Shown: positions 54,974-64,000 of the stretch, in pieces
Position numbering within the stretch: position 1 is the first letter of the stretch
Layout: the number at the start of each line of letters is the position of its first letter
Assembly (NCBI RefSeq): GCF_002994745.2
Contig: NC_037094.1
Span: 15,627,501 to 15,691,500, forward strand
Direction of reading: 5' to 3'
DNA from: Rosa chinensis
Lineage: Eukaryota; Streptophyta; Magnoliopsida; Rosales; Rosaceae
Length of the DNA: 64,000 nt
Made by a program: the position numbers and the translations under genes
The notes under the pieces: model-generated
Databases searched by the model: none
What the model saw: the letters and a program-made list of their open reading frames with translations, nothing else
Told to the model about the DNA's origin: nothing

Positions 54974-57487
54974 TCAAGGCCTCCAAACCTTCTTGTTGGC
55001 ATCTTTTGGTCCTTTAATAGAGTCAGACCTCATAGGTGGCTTCCTTGCATATGACTTGGACCTCACTGTTAGTGAATCATTGAACATGTTTGAGAATGAT
55101 GGCATTGATGATACAATAGGTTGTGAAGAACTGGTTGGAGCAAGGAAAGATTCAGGGCCGGTCTTGACATTTTAGACGTCTGAGGCGAATAGTAAAAATG
55201 TGACCTCATAAATGGGTGTTCGATTATTGTTTGTTCACTAATGAAATTTGTTTTTCATATAGTAGTTTCTTACATAGTTACTTGTATATTGTTTTCTTAA
55301 ATTATAAGGGGCAAAATAAATTAAACTCATATACATTAGTAACCATAAAAAAGAAAAGGAACTAAAGGTGATTATACCAAAAGAAACCAGAAAAATAAAA
55401 GAAAAAGCAAAGTAAACCAGAAAAACAAAAAACAAAAAACAAAAAACAAAAAAAAAGACGGGCAAAGTGAATTGAACAAACTGTGAATTGAACTTGGGTG
55501 GGATATTTCAAAAACAAGGCCACTAGGTTCCCTTACCACTAAACTACAATATTTTCTTTTATAGTGTTGGCGAAGAAAAATATATAAAAACTTATTGAAG
55601 ATTATAATTATATAATAAAAAATACTGACGGAGGCCCGCCGGAGGCCAATGGCCTGAGGCTGCCGCCTCAGGTGGCAACCCTCAGGGCTGGCCTTGGAAA
55701 GATTGCAAACTTGGTTCTGATAAATGCACTGGTTGAGATGAAGCCACACTTTGGACATAAACTGGTTCAGATTGTTGTGTGGGTGTTTGATGGTTTACCT
55801 GCACAACAAATTAAATTGATGATGTAATAGACAACAAATTAGAAAATTATAACAATCAAATCTGCAAAATCTGCCACGGAAATCAATACCTCCTGCATTA
55901 TAGTATCAACATCAACATTTTCATATGGCATGCCATTCTCGTTTGCCACATGATTTGCAGAATTTAGAACATTATCAGAATTATCAACTTGGTTAACATT
56001 TTGAGCTTCAACCTGCATTTGAATTCAACCATTTAATCATGAAAGTTTTATATTAATTGATTCACACTTTAAAAGTATTCAAAATAGTTTGAAAATGATG
56101 GGCAATTACCCCAAATTGAGTATTGTTGGCTTGACCATTTCTCTTGCCACATGTTCTCGTATTATGGCCCTTCTTTTTACACTTAGAACAGGTGACTTTA
56201 GAATAATAGCTTTTAGGTAACTTTGTAGCTCCAGCAGGTGGTGGTAATTCACCTTCAAATATAGAAACAAGATAATATGGTAAACTAATATCTATGAACG
56301 ACATAAGTTAGAAGGAAAGCTTATAAAACTAAAGTCTAACTTGGTTCCTTATTTCTTGACAATTTGGGTCTGCCAGGTCCCCTTGTGTATTTTGGAGGTA
56401 TAATTGGCTTCTCCACTACATCCCACTCGTGAACACCTGGAATAGGATTTATAGCAGGCTCATAGGCAAGCATGTACTTCTTTTGAGAGTATGCCTCATG
56501 TACATAGTCTTCTGGTGAGTAACCTTTGGAGTATATGCAAGAAATTTCATGTGGACAAGGCAATCCATTTAGATTCCATCTCCTGCAAGTGCAGGTCATT
56601 GCACTCAAGTTCACATCATGAAGAGAATTTACACCTGATGCACAGGCAACCCCTCTTCCCTTCACTTGAAACCTGTTGTGAGAGGACTCGAAAGCCATAT
56701 AGTCATGGCTTAGATATGCATATTTCTTCAAAAGCTTTTCAATCCTTGGACCAACTTTACACTTCCATCTTGGGGCTGCACACCTCCTATTAGCCAATCT
56801 AATCATTAGATTCATCCTCAGTTCTTCCCATAATCCAAGTATTGGTATTTTCCTTCCATCAAGAAATGTTGAGTTGAAGCTCTCACAGTGATTGTTTAAA
56901 AGTATGTCACACTTGTGTATATCCTTAAAATGTGACCTACTCCAATGCTCAGCAGGTCTATCCTTCAACCAATTCCAAGCACTTGTTGACTTACTATGAA
57001 TGATATCCATGTTTTTCATAAAATAATTCATGGTAGTTGACCTTGATGCAGCCCAAAATAACTCTTTCAGTTCACTGCCAGTGTGTCCATCTCCCTTGAA
57101 ATTATTATATAGGTACCTTGCACAATGTCGATGATCAGAATTAGGGAACAAGTCTTTAACAACATCCACCAACCCTTTTTGCTTATCACTTATCCAAGTG
57201 TATGAAAAGTCATTATTCATGTCCAAATCATCCTTCAAAAATTTCAACATCTACGTCCAGGAGTCTTTGTTTTCTTTTTCAACAACAGCAAAGGCAATTG
57301 GGTACATCCCATTGTTGCCATCAATACCAACAGCTGCTAAGAGTTGACCCTTGTATATTGTTTTCAAATGGCCTCCGTCAAGACCAATAATAGGCCTACA
57401 CCCCTCTTTCCATCCTTTTTTCAATGCACCATAGCAAATGTACATTCTGTTGAACCTCCTAATTAACATCACCTTCCATAATTCCAT
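54974..57487 (-). pseudogene. Mutator-like (MuDR) transposase, degenerate
   Basis: Minus-strand exons: 57487-56341, 56252-56110, 56012-55890 and 55798-54974; the last is split by a nested hAT element (55153-55696). The MULE transposase core is clear: GLDGGHLKTIYKGQLL with the first Asp, WISDKQKGLVDVV with the second, and a SWIM zinc finger CTCRRWNLNGLPCPH. The second exon has a zinc knuckle CSKCKKKGHNTRTC. The C-terminal exon is Ser/Pro-rich and ends KKVWRP. Lesions: an in-frame TAG at 57251-57253 after KDSWT, loss of the N-terminal region (homology begins MELWKVMLIRRFNRMY), and the nested insertion. Otherwise open, so inactivation is fairly recent. Confidence 0.88.
55153..55696. mobile_element. 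hAT-like element nested in the MULE C-terminal exon
   Basis: Ends CAGGGCCGGTCTTGA and, inverted, CAAGGCCAGCCCTGA are flanked by an 8-bp direct repeat GAAAGATT (55145-55152 and 55697-55704). Removing the element and one repeat copy leaves the MULE reading frame open across the site. Inside, on the minus strand at about 55482-55550, TAGTTTAGTGG and AGTTCAATTC look like Pol III boxes A and B of a tRNA-derived SINE, next to a T/G-rich tract. Confidence 0.85.
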
Positions 57488-58560
57488 GCTTTAGAATTCC
57501 ACATAAAAAGAAATTATAGAATGTAGTAATATAAATTAGCTCAAAATTTCACAAATAATATATAACAAAATATATGCTACACGTAATAACAGCAATAATA
57601 TAGCGTGCTCAAATTTCTACGAATAATAAAACATAGATAAAATAACAAGGCATGCTAAAAAGATCAATATTATCTAACCATACATGCTCAAAAGTTCTAA
57701 TTGTAAATAATTAAATTTACCGGAGTATAAAATTAAATAAATAAAAGATCACATACTTGGTTTCGAGAAAACAAAATGATCCTAGCGCACGCGCGTGTTG
57801 ATGCAGGCCTGCGTAGCGATGTTTTTTTTTTTGGGCTTCTGCTGGGCTTGTTGATTTGGTGGGCTAAGAAAACTGCGCACGTGGGCTTGCGTGGCAAAGT
57901 TGGGCAGGAGGACAGAAGGGGGCCAAGGTTGTCGTTTGCTAACTGACGCGTGAGTTAATTTGTGCGTGCAGGACATACGCGCAAGGTGATGTGCGGGGGA
58001 TGCAGGGAGAGTTTCGGACACGCGCTGGGGCTGAGAAGCTGCGTCGCTCGGATGTTGGTGTGGTGCGCAGGGAACAAGACTGTTGTAACACATGGGCTGG
58101 GTCAGAACGACAGCTCGGCTTGAGCTAATGAGCCAAGGAGCCGATGCAGATCTGGTGGGTTATGTGCTCTGGGCTACCGTGCGGCTTGGCTTGACGAGGA
58201 AAGATGTGGCGTGGCTCGACTTGACAGATCTGGGTTTTTTTTTTTTTTTTCTGGTTTTGTTTTCTTCTGGTGTCGACAGGAAAAAGAAAAAAAAATCTAG
58301 CCCAACACTTATTAAGTGATTTTAGTCATTAATATTTGTTGTGAATTTTTTTATTAAAAATTACAATTGATGTTATAAATCTCATTTCCCATATTTTTGC
58401 CACGTGGCGGGTCGGGCCATCTTCTCCACGTTGAGAACACCCCCCATAGAGAAAGTCTTGAATACAGCAGACGCAAGGAACATGTGAAAGCGGCTGACCA
58501 ATCAGACATTTAGTAGGGGGGGTATTTTAGATATTTCACTTTTAAAAAGCAGGGGCAGTT
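57488..58560. other. AT-rich then GC-rich region upstream of the MULE remnant
   Basis: 57488-57780 is very AT-rich. At 57781 it changes abruptly to GC-rich sequence (GCGCACGCGCG, CGTGGGCTTGCG, CGCTGGGGCTGAG) until about 58230, then AT-rich again. No protein of known family is encoded. It could be a foreign insertion or part of an unrecognised retrotransposon. No flanking duplication was found. Confidence 0.35.
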
Positions 58561-58639
58561 TCGAAATGAAAGAAATTTTTACTGGGTTCTGATTGGACAG
58601 CCGCACGGCCACTGTATGTAAGAATTTTTCCCCATAATG

Positions 58640-59298
58640 CTGACGTGTCATCTCTACTCCCCACCATAAGCAACATGTCGTTTTGTTTTCTATATGAAGC
58701 AGTCACACACTCCCTACTTCGAGGAACCATGAGACTAGGACTCTCACAGAGTCACAGGGAAAGCGAGCTAGTTTCCGTCTCTACTTTCTCAGCAACCAAA
58801 CACAAACACAAACACAGCCGGCCGGTGGCTTTACGACGAGAATTGGCTCCACCATTGATATTCATTCATATCAGGTATTTGCCAAATCTCTTTTCTTTTC
58901 TATTAATACTTTACTCTTTTATACGTGCTCTGTTCCAAATCTAATTAATACCGAAACCCTAATGCAATCAGCTTAATTTTTAACTTCAGTAAAGAAATTT
59001 AACACCTTTACCAGGAAAATGGAATTCCTGAAACTATTTTAGTAGGAATTTGTGTCCAATAATTTCCTAGGGGAAATCTGTTGCAGAAAATTTATATGCA
59101 AGTTAGTTTTCGATCTCCAGTTTAATGCTGGGGATGATCCAGAAAGCATCACTTTTAGGAAACCCAAATACCAGTTCTACGTACACACAAACACAAGCAC
59201 AGAGTTAAGTTAAGCTACCCAAGTTTTACATGGTTGTTTTACTCTAGTGGCACATTTGATTTTACAGAAAGGGTTCGGGTTCCACTTCCAGTTGGTAA
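58640..59298 (+). other. leader of F-box array member 2, with 5' UTR intron
   Basis: A likely non-coding first exon ends at ATATCAG/GTATTT (58874/58875), and the acceptor TTTTACAG is at 59267, giving a 393-bp 5' UTR intron ending 31 bases before the ATG. (ACACAA)n-like repeats lie near 58798-58816. A clear leader makes member 2 the best candidate for a transcribed copy. Confidence 0.5.
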
Positions 59299-61023
59299 AT
59301 GGCTTCAAACTCAACTCTTCGCAAATCACGCAATGAGGACAGGATCAGTGAGTTGCCAGATGCAATTCTTTGCCACATTCTCTCCTTCTTTTCAACCAGA
59401 GAGGCTGTAAAGACTAGCATTTTATCACATAGATGGAAGAATGTCTGGGCTTCTGTTCCCAATCTAGATTTCGATGAATATGAGCTAGCTTATGTTTTCC
59501 GTACTTTGCCGCAACCAGTAAGATATGAGTCAGATTGGTTTGCACAGTTTGTGAACCGTACGTGTACTTCTCAGTCGATGCCTGGGAAACATTCATAGGT
59601 TCTGTCTTCGAACTACTGATATGATGAATGTTTCTCTTATTGATGCTTGGGTTTCCACTGCCATAAAGCATAATGTTGTTGAACTTGTTCTTAGTTCGGG
59701 GGGTCCTGGCTTGCCGGATTTTGAGATTCCGAGATGTCTTTTTATGTGCAACACATTGGTTAGTTTGGAGTTGGGTGTGCACAAAAATATTCGTGCCGTT
59801 ACTCCTCCCTCACATTGTTTCCCCTGTCTCAAGTTGCTACATGTTACATTTCGGTTTCCTGATTCTCACACAGTGGAGAAGTTATTTCCTGCTTTCCCTG
59901 TACTTGAAGATCTTATTATAGATGGAGAACATGAAGATGCGTCAGGTTTCAATCTTGTTATATATGCACCCAAACTGAAAAGACTGCAAATTAGTTTCAT
60001 TGTCTGTAAATCTGCTATGATAGCTGCTGCAAGTGATTCTGAGGATTATGAATATTATGGGTGCCAAATTTTTGTTAGTGCTGATGCTCCAAATCTTGAA
60101 GAGTTAGATATCTACTATGATATTCTGGTGAGCTATTCTTTGAAGAATGCCAAATGTCTGAGGAAAGCCGAGATAGGTTTCTTAGATGTGAAAGATCTTG
60201 AGAACCTTGATTATTTTCTTGCCCTCTCTGATCGCATATGCCAGCTCTTTGCAGATATTTGTAATGCTAAGTACCTGACAGTTTCGGCTCCAATTTTTGC
60301 GGTAAGTATTTTCTCTAACTTGTTCCCGCAATGAGTCATAACCTCTTTCTGTACGTCCTGGAATTTCATTAAAGAATGCTGTATGATTGTTGAGGAAATC
60401 TTTAATTTTGCTCGAGTCTTTGATTTACCTATTTACTTAATCATATCTGTAGGCTCTTGACATTAGATACCACAGTCTGCTGCTGACATTTAGTAATTTG
60501 CACCACTTGGAGCTACAACTTCAAACTTGTCTCTGTTTGCAATCACTGACAACTTTGCTCAAGATATCACCAAATTTGGAACATCTCAAGATATTACCAA
60601 AAAGGGAACACCTGTATGTCAATGTAAGTGTATCTGGAATTACCCTTATGCCAAATGATACCAGTACAAGTTAGAAAGATTTTGATTTTAGTCCTAAATC
60701 ATATCTAGGAGTACAACTATTGTGATGGCGACGATGAGGATGAGCCTGAACATGGATGGGATGCACCAGAGTCTGTGCCTGTTTGTTTGATTTCACACCT
60801 CAAGACTATTTGCCTATGGGAATTCAAGAGGTGTCCAAATGAGGTGGAAGTGGCAAAGTACTTGGTGAAGCATGGCAAGGCTTTGAATAAGGTGACTAAT
60901 TATAATCACTTCAGTGAAGACGAGGAGATGGAGATACGGTCACCTAGTGCCTTATGGTCGAAATTTTCAAAGTTTCCCAGGGGTTCCAAGACTTGTAAAA
61001 TTCAATTTCAGACAATCATTTGA
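59299..61023 (+). pseudogene. FBD-type F-box LRR gene with one frameshift (array member 2)
   Basis: Exon 1 starts MASNSTLRKSRNEDRIS, with an F-box (ISELPDAILCHILSFF, LSHRWKNVWASVPNL). The frame breaks at about 59584-59586, where an extra base in CCTGGGAAAC shifts out of the frame that resumes as RFCLRTTDMMNVSLIDAW and continues through the LRRs to a donor at 60301/60302. Exon 2 is 60453-60623. Exon 3 is 60709-61023 and carries the FBD domain (HLKTICLWEF, LVKHGKALNKV, SKFPRGSKTC) with a normal TGA. Apart from the single indel everything is intact, so a sequencing error or an allelic variant is possible. Intact homologues are substrate adaptors of SCF ubiquitin ligases. Confidence 0.85.
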
Positions 61024-61557
61024 TACATATTCTTGTTTGGGAATATAACGTTTATGCACTCTTGTACATGTAACTATGTACGTGTTTTAGTTTCTGTCTT
61101 CTTTATGGTCGATTTCTAACTTCTAAGTTCCAAAGGGATAAAAGACAATCATTTTACAATGGATATTTCTCTGGGAATGGAACATGAGTTTATTTATGTG
61201 CACGTCTGTTTTTTAACTGTTGTTATCTTCTATTTTCTTTTATGGTTTCGTCTGTCCATCTCAGCCCTGGCTGCTTCTAGTTATTAAAGTGATGGTATTT
61301 ACCATCTAATCTCTGAGGAGTTTCAAAAGTTGCTTTGCCTAATGTATGTGACTTAATATGTTTGTTCAGAGGAGAGTCTGGGACTGTTTTCACTTGGATC
61401 ACAGTTTGAAATTTCTTTCAGCATCCAAACTTTTTATGCTCAGCCAGTTTGCTTCCTCAGTATAGAATGAAGAAAAAGTGTCCCAGTGCCATTACTTCTA
61501 GCTCAGATTGTATCCAGTGTCTGTGTTCCTCCTTGTTATAGTGTCTGTCCTGATAAG
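61024..61557. other. duplicated spacer of the F-box array
   Basis: From about 61345 this matches the region after member 3 (about 63775-63967): GAGTCTGGGACTG, TTTTCACTTGGATCACAGT, CCATTACTTCTAGCTCA and TGTCTGTCCTGAT occur in the same order. The spacer was duplicated together with the gene. Confidence 0.7.
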
Positions 61558-61623
61558 CTGATTCTGATTCTCAAATTGTTTTCTGTACTTGAAGACTATT
61601 ATAGATGGAATTGGAACGAACAC

Positions 61624-61654
<31 letters not shown>

Positions 61655-61860
61655 TGGTGGGGGTGTGGGGGGACGATTCTGTTTTGAGAAATCTCTGCGC
61701 CTAAACTATATAGACTGCAAATAAGTTTCAAGGTCCATGCCTCAGAATCAGATATGCTGCTAATAATTTTGTAAGTTATGTGCTGATGGTCAAGATCTTG
61801 GAGGTTTGATTTCTTGGTGAGCTATTCTATAAAGAATGCAACTTGTAAGCAATGACAAGA
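61558..61860 (+). pseudogene. decayed FBD F-box LRR fragment (array remnant)
   Basis: Starts at CTGATTCT and follows the LRR region of members 2 and 3 in short blocks: GTACTTGAAGA, TTATAGATGGA, AGACTGCAAATAAGTTTC, GGTGAGCTATTCT and AAAGAATGC. It carries deletions and a poly-G insertion (61626-61654). No open frame survives. Confidence 0.65.
61626..61654 (+). repeat. 29-nt G homopolymer
   Basis: 29 consecutive G followed by TGGTGGGGGTGTGGGGGG. Its length may be an assembly estimate. Confidence 0.9.
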
Positions 61861-61884
61861 TTGCTTTCTCACAAGAACGGCAAA

Positions 61885-62000
61885 CAAAATTGATTATTAT
61901 TGGAATAAAATGTATCACCTCAAGAGTAGGAGCAACAGAGCAGAAAGAAAGGCCTCTGTTAAACCATTGCAAACCACAACATTTGGTATCCCGCTTGTAA
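61885..62000 (-). pseudogene. fragment copied from exon 20/intron 20 of the KDM5-type gene
   Basis: On the minus strand, TGCAATGGT, CTTTCTGCTCTG, TGCTCCTACTCTTGAGGTGA and AATCAATTTTGTTT occur in the same order and spacing as in 44500-44583 of the JMJ17-type gene. There CTTGAG/GTGAAA is the exon 20 donor. The match runs through the exon-intron junction, so it was copied as DNA. Translated, the piece reads CSVAPTLE where the gene has CSAAPTLE. It is inverted relative to the array genes. Confidence 0.8.
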
Positions 62001-62078
62001 TAGGAATAAGGTAAAGAACTAAAGAAGCACATCCTCGTGCCTCCATCAACAAGGAGGGCTTAGTGTCTCACATATGAA

Positions 62079-63763
62079 ATGGCTTCAAACTCAAAGCGTC
62101 CCAAATTATGCTCCCACAATAAGGATAGGATCAGTGGGTTGCCAGATGCACTTCTTTGCCACATTCTTACCTTCTTTTCAATCAGAGATGCTGTAAAGAC
62201 CTGTGTGTTATCACATAGGTGGAAGAATGTGTGGGCTTCTGTTCCCAATCTAGATTTCGATGAAGAAGAATATAAGCTAGACTATGTTGTCCGTACTGTG
62301 CCACAACCGGTAAGATATGAGTCGGATTGGTTTGCAGAGTTTGTGAATAGTCTACTTTTGTTTCGTTGCCCGGGAGACATTAAAAGATTCTGCCTTGTAA
62401 CTACAAAGATGCATCATGTTTCTCTTATTGATGCTTGGGTTTCCACTGCCATATAGCATAATGTTGTTGAACTTGTTCTTAGATTGGGGGATCCTCCCTT
62501 GCTGGATTTTGAGATTCCGAGACGTCTTTTCATGTGCAACACATTGGTTAGTTTAGAGTTGTTTCTTCACGAAAATATTCGTGCTGTTACTCCTCCCTCA
62601 AATTGTTTCCCCTGTCTCAAGTTCCTAAATGTAACATTTTGGTATCCTGATTCTCAAACGTTGGAGAAGCTGTTTTCTTGTTTCCCTGTACTTGAAGATC
62701 TTATTATAGATGGACAAGATGATGATGCGTCAGCTTTCCATCTTGTTATATCTGCACCCAAACTGAAAAGACTGCGAATTAGTTTCTTTGTCCGTAAACT
62801 TGCTAGGATAACTGTTGCAAATGATTCTTCGGATGAAAATTATGGGTGCCAACTTTTTTTTAGTGCTGATGCTCCAAACCTTGAAGACTTAGATATCTAC
62901 TATGATTTTCTGGTTAGCTATTCTTTGAAGAATACCAAATGTCTGAGGAAAGTCGAGATAGATTTCTTAGATGTGGAAGAGCTTGTGGACCGTGAATATT
63001 TTCTTGGCCTCGCTGATCGCATATGTCAGCTTTGCAGATATTTGTAATGCTAAATACCTGACAGTTTCAGCTCCAATTTTGGTTGTAAGTATGCTCTAAC
63101 TTATTCTAAAAAAAAAAAAAAGTATGCTCTAACTTGTACCCACAGTGGGTGGTATCCTTTTTCCTATACATACTGGTATTTCTCAATGGATTGCTATATG
63201 ATGCCGAGGAAATTTTTAATTTTAGTCGTCTTTGATTGTTCTATTTACATCATCATATCTGTAGGTTCTTGACAATGAATATCAACATCTGCCTACATTT
63301 AATGATTTGAACCATTTGGAGCTGCAAATTCAAACTTGTCAATGTTTGCAATCACTGACAACTTGGCTCAAAATATCCCAAATAGGGAACATCCTGGTTT
63401 TGCACTGGAATTATTCTTGTGACAAATGATGCCAGTATAATTTAGAGAGAGATTATTCAGATTATTCAGAGATTATTTAGAAAGATTTCAATTTAACTCA
63501 CTCATTTTCAACCATGTTTAGGACTACAAATAGTGTGATGATGACAATGAGGATATTCTTGTACATGAATGGGGTGCACCAGAATTTGCATACATTTATT
63601 TGGTTTCACACCTCAAGACTGTTTGCCTATGGGATTTCAAGGGGTGTCCAAATGACATGGAAGTGGCAAAGTACTTGGTGAAGCATGGCAAGGCTTTGAA
63701 TAAGGTGACTATTTATACTCACTTCAGTGAAGACAAAGAGATGGAGATACAGTCTCCCATCAC
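62079..63763 (+). pseudogene. FBD F-box LRR gene, multiply broken (array member 3)
   Basis: Starts MASNSKRPKLCSHNKDRIS, with an F-box as in member 2. Lesions: a TAG at 62454-62456 (VSTAI-stop where member 2 has a Lys codon); a 2-nt loss at about 63030 (CAGCTTTGCAG against CAGCTCTTTGCAG); a shortened second exon (about 63265-63400); a stop in the third exon (YK-stop-CDDD, near 63530); and a deletion of about 400 bp that removes the FBD end after 63757 and joins it to the spacer. It clearly cannot give a full protein. Confidence 0.88.
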
Positions 63764-64000
63764 TGTGTGAGACCTACTGTGTTTGTTCAGTAGAAAGTCT
63801 GGGACCTGTTTTCACTTGGATCACAGTCAAATTTCATTCAATATCCGAACTTCTTATGCTCTGCCAATCTGGTTCCACAGTGTCCGAATGCCATTACTTC
63901 TAGCTCAAATTGTATCCAGTGTCCGATTTCTTCCATGTTTAATTAAGTGTCTGTCCTGATTAACTGATTCTGAATCGATGGAGAGGCTCTTTTATTGTTT
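63764..64000. other. duplicated spacer and start of a further array fragment
   Basis: Repeats the spacer after member 2 (see 61345-61557). At about 63968 it enters CTGATTCTGAATCGATGGAG, which aligns to the LRR region (GATTCTCAAACGTTGGAG in member 3), exactly the junction seen at 61558. The array evidently continues beyond the window. Confidence 0.65.

Noticed and set aside
54993..55175. Plus-strand frame of 60 codons
   Set aside because: It is the opposite strand of the MULE C-terminal exon and runs into the nested hAT element.
58318..58360. Possible right terminal repeat of the Mutator-like element (ATTTGTTGTGAATTTT)
   Set aside because: Similarity to the inverted left end is short and within chance in AT-rich DNA; no matching 9-bp duplication was found.

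Overview
This is nuclear DNA from a flowering plant, most likely a core eudicot. The base composition is AT-rich, introns are short GT-AG introns with T-rich acceptors, and two plant-type nuclear tRNA genes are present. Every gene recognised is a plant family: beta-tubulin, a DUF295-type F-box protein, a brassinosteroid-signalling kinase (BSK), a KDM5/JMJ17-type histone demethylase, a YqgF-like nuclease and FBD-type F-box proteins. I suspect a rosid, possibly Rosaceae, but that is a guess from general look only.

Layout. From 1 to 5.8 kb there is repeat-rich DNA: a degenerate tandem repeat, a 1.4-kb Mutator-like element that appears to carry the 5' end of a host gene, and a dead LINE RNase H fragment. 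Beta-tubulin (3 exons) lies at 5795-8120, followed by tRNA-Phe (minus strand), Helitron-like repeats, a 924-bp hAT element and tRNA-Cys. A single-exon F-box gene is at 11755-12948. BSK (10 coding exons, minus strand) spans 14394-19691. From 20.5 to 35 kb there is no intact host gene. It holds a Harbinger-like MITE, a pararetrovirus-like fragment, a SINE, a non-coding L1-type retroposon, a 4.2-kb CACTA element containing an exon of an ERD2 (KDEL receptor) gene, LINE and LTR debris, and a second GC-ended hAT element.

The largest gene is at 35571-49781 (plus strand). It is a 33-exon JmjN-ARID-PHD-JmjC-C5HC2-PLU1-PHD-PHD protein of 1851 residues, reconstructed with every exon junction in phase. 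A YqgF/RuvX-like gene follows (6 exons, 178 residues). From 53.2 kb to the window end there is a tandem array of FBD F-box copies, all damaged. It is interrupted by a degenerate Mutator transposase gene that itself contains a nested hAT element, and by a fragment copied from the nearby KDM5 gene.

The intact genes are unrelated housekeeping or signalling genes and do not form a pathway. The unusual content is duplicative: transposons carrying host-gene pieces, nested insertions, and compound duplication of gene fragments. I found no convincing new molecular system. The best leads are the ERD2 exon in the CACTA element, the KDM5 fragment in the F-box array, the presumptive Pack-MULE, and the duplicated pseudo-exon in the YqgF gene. 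Target-site duplications and splice junctions were read by eye; no database search was run.
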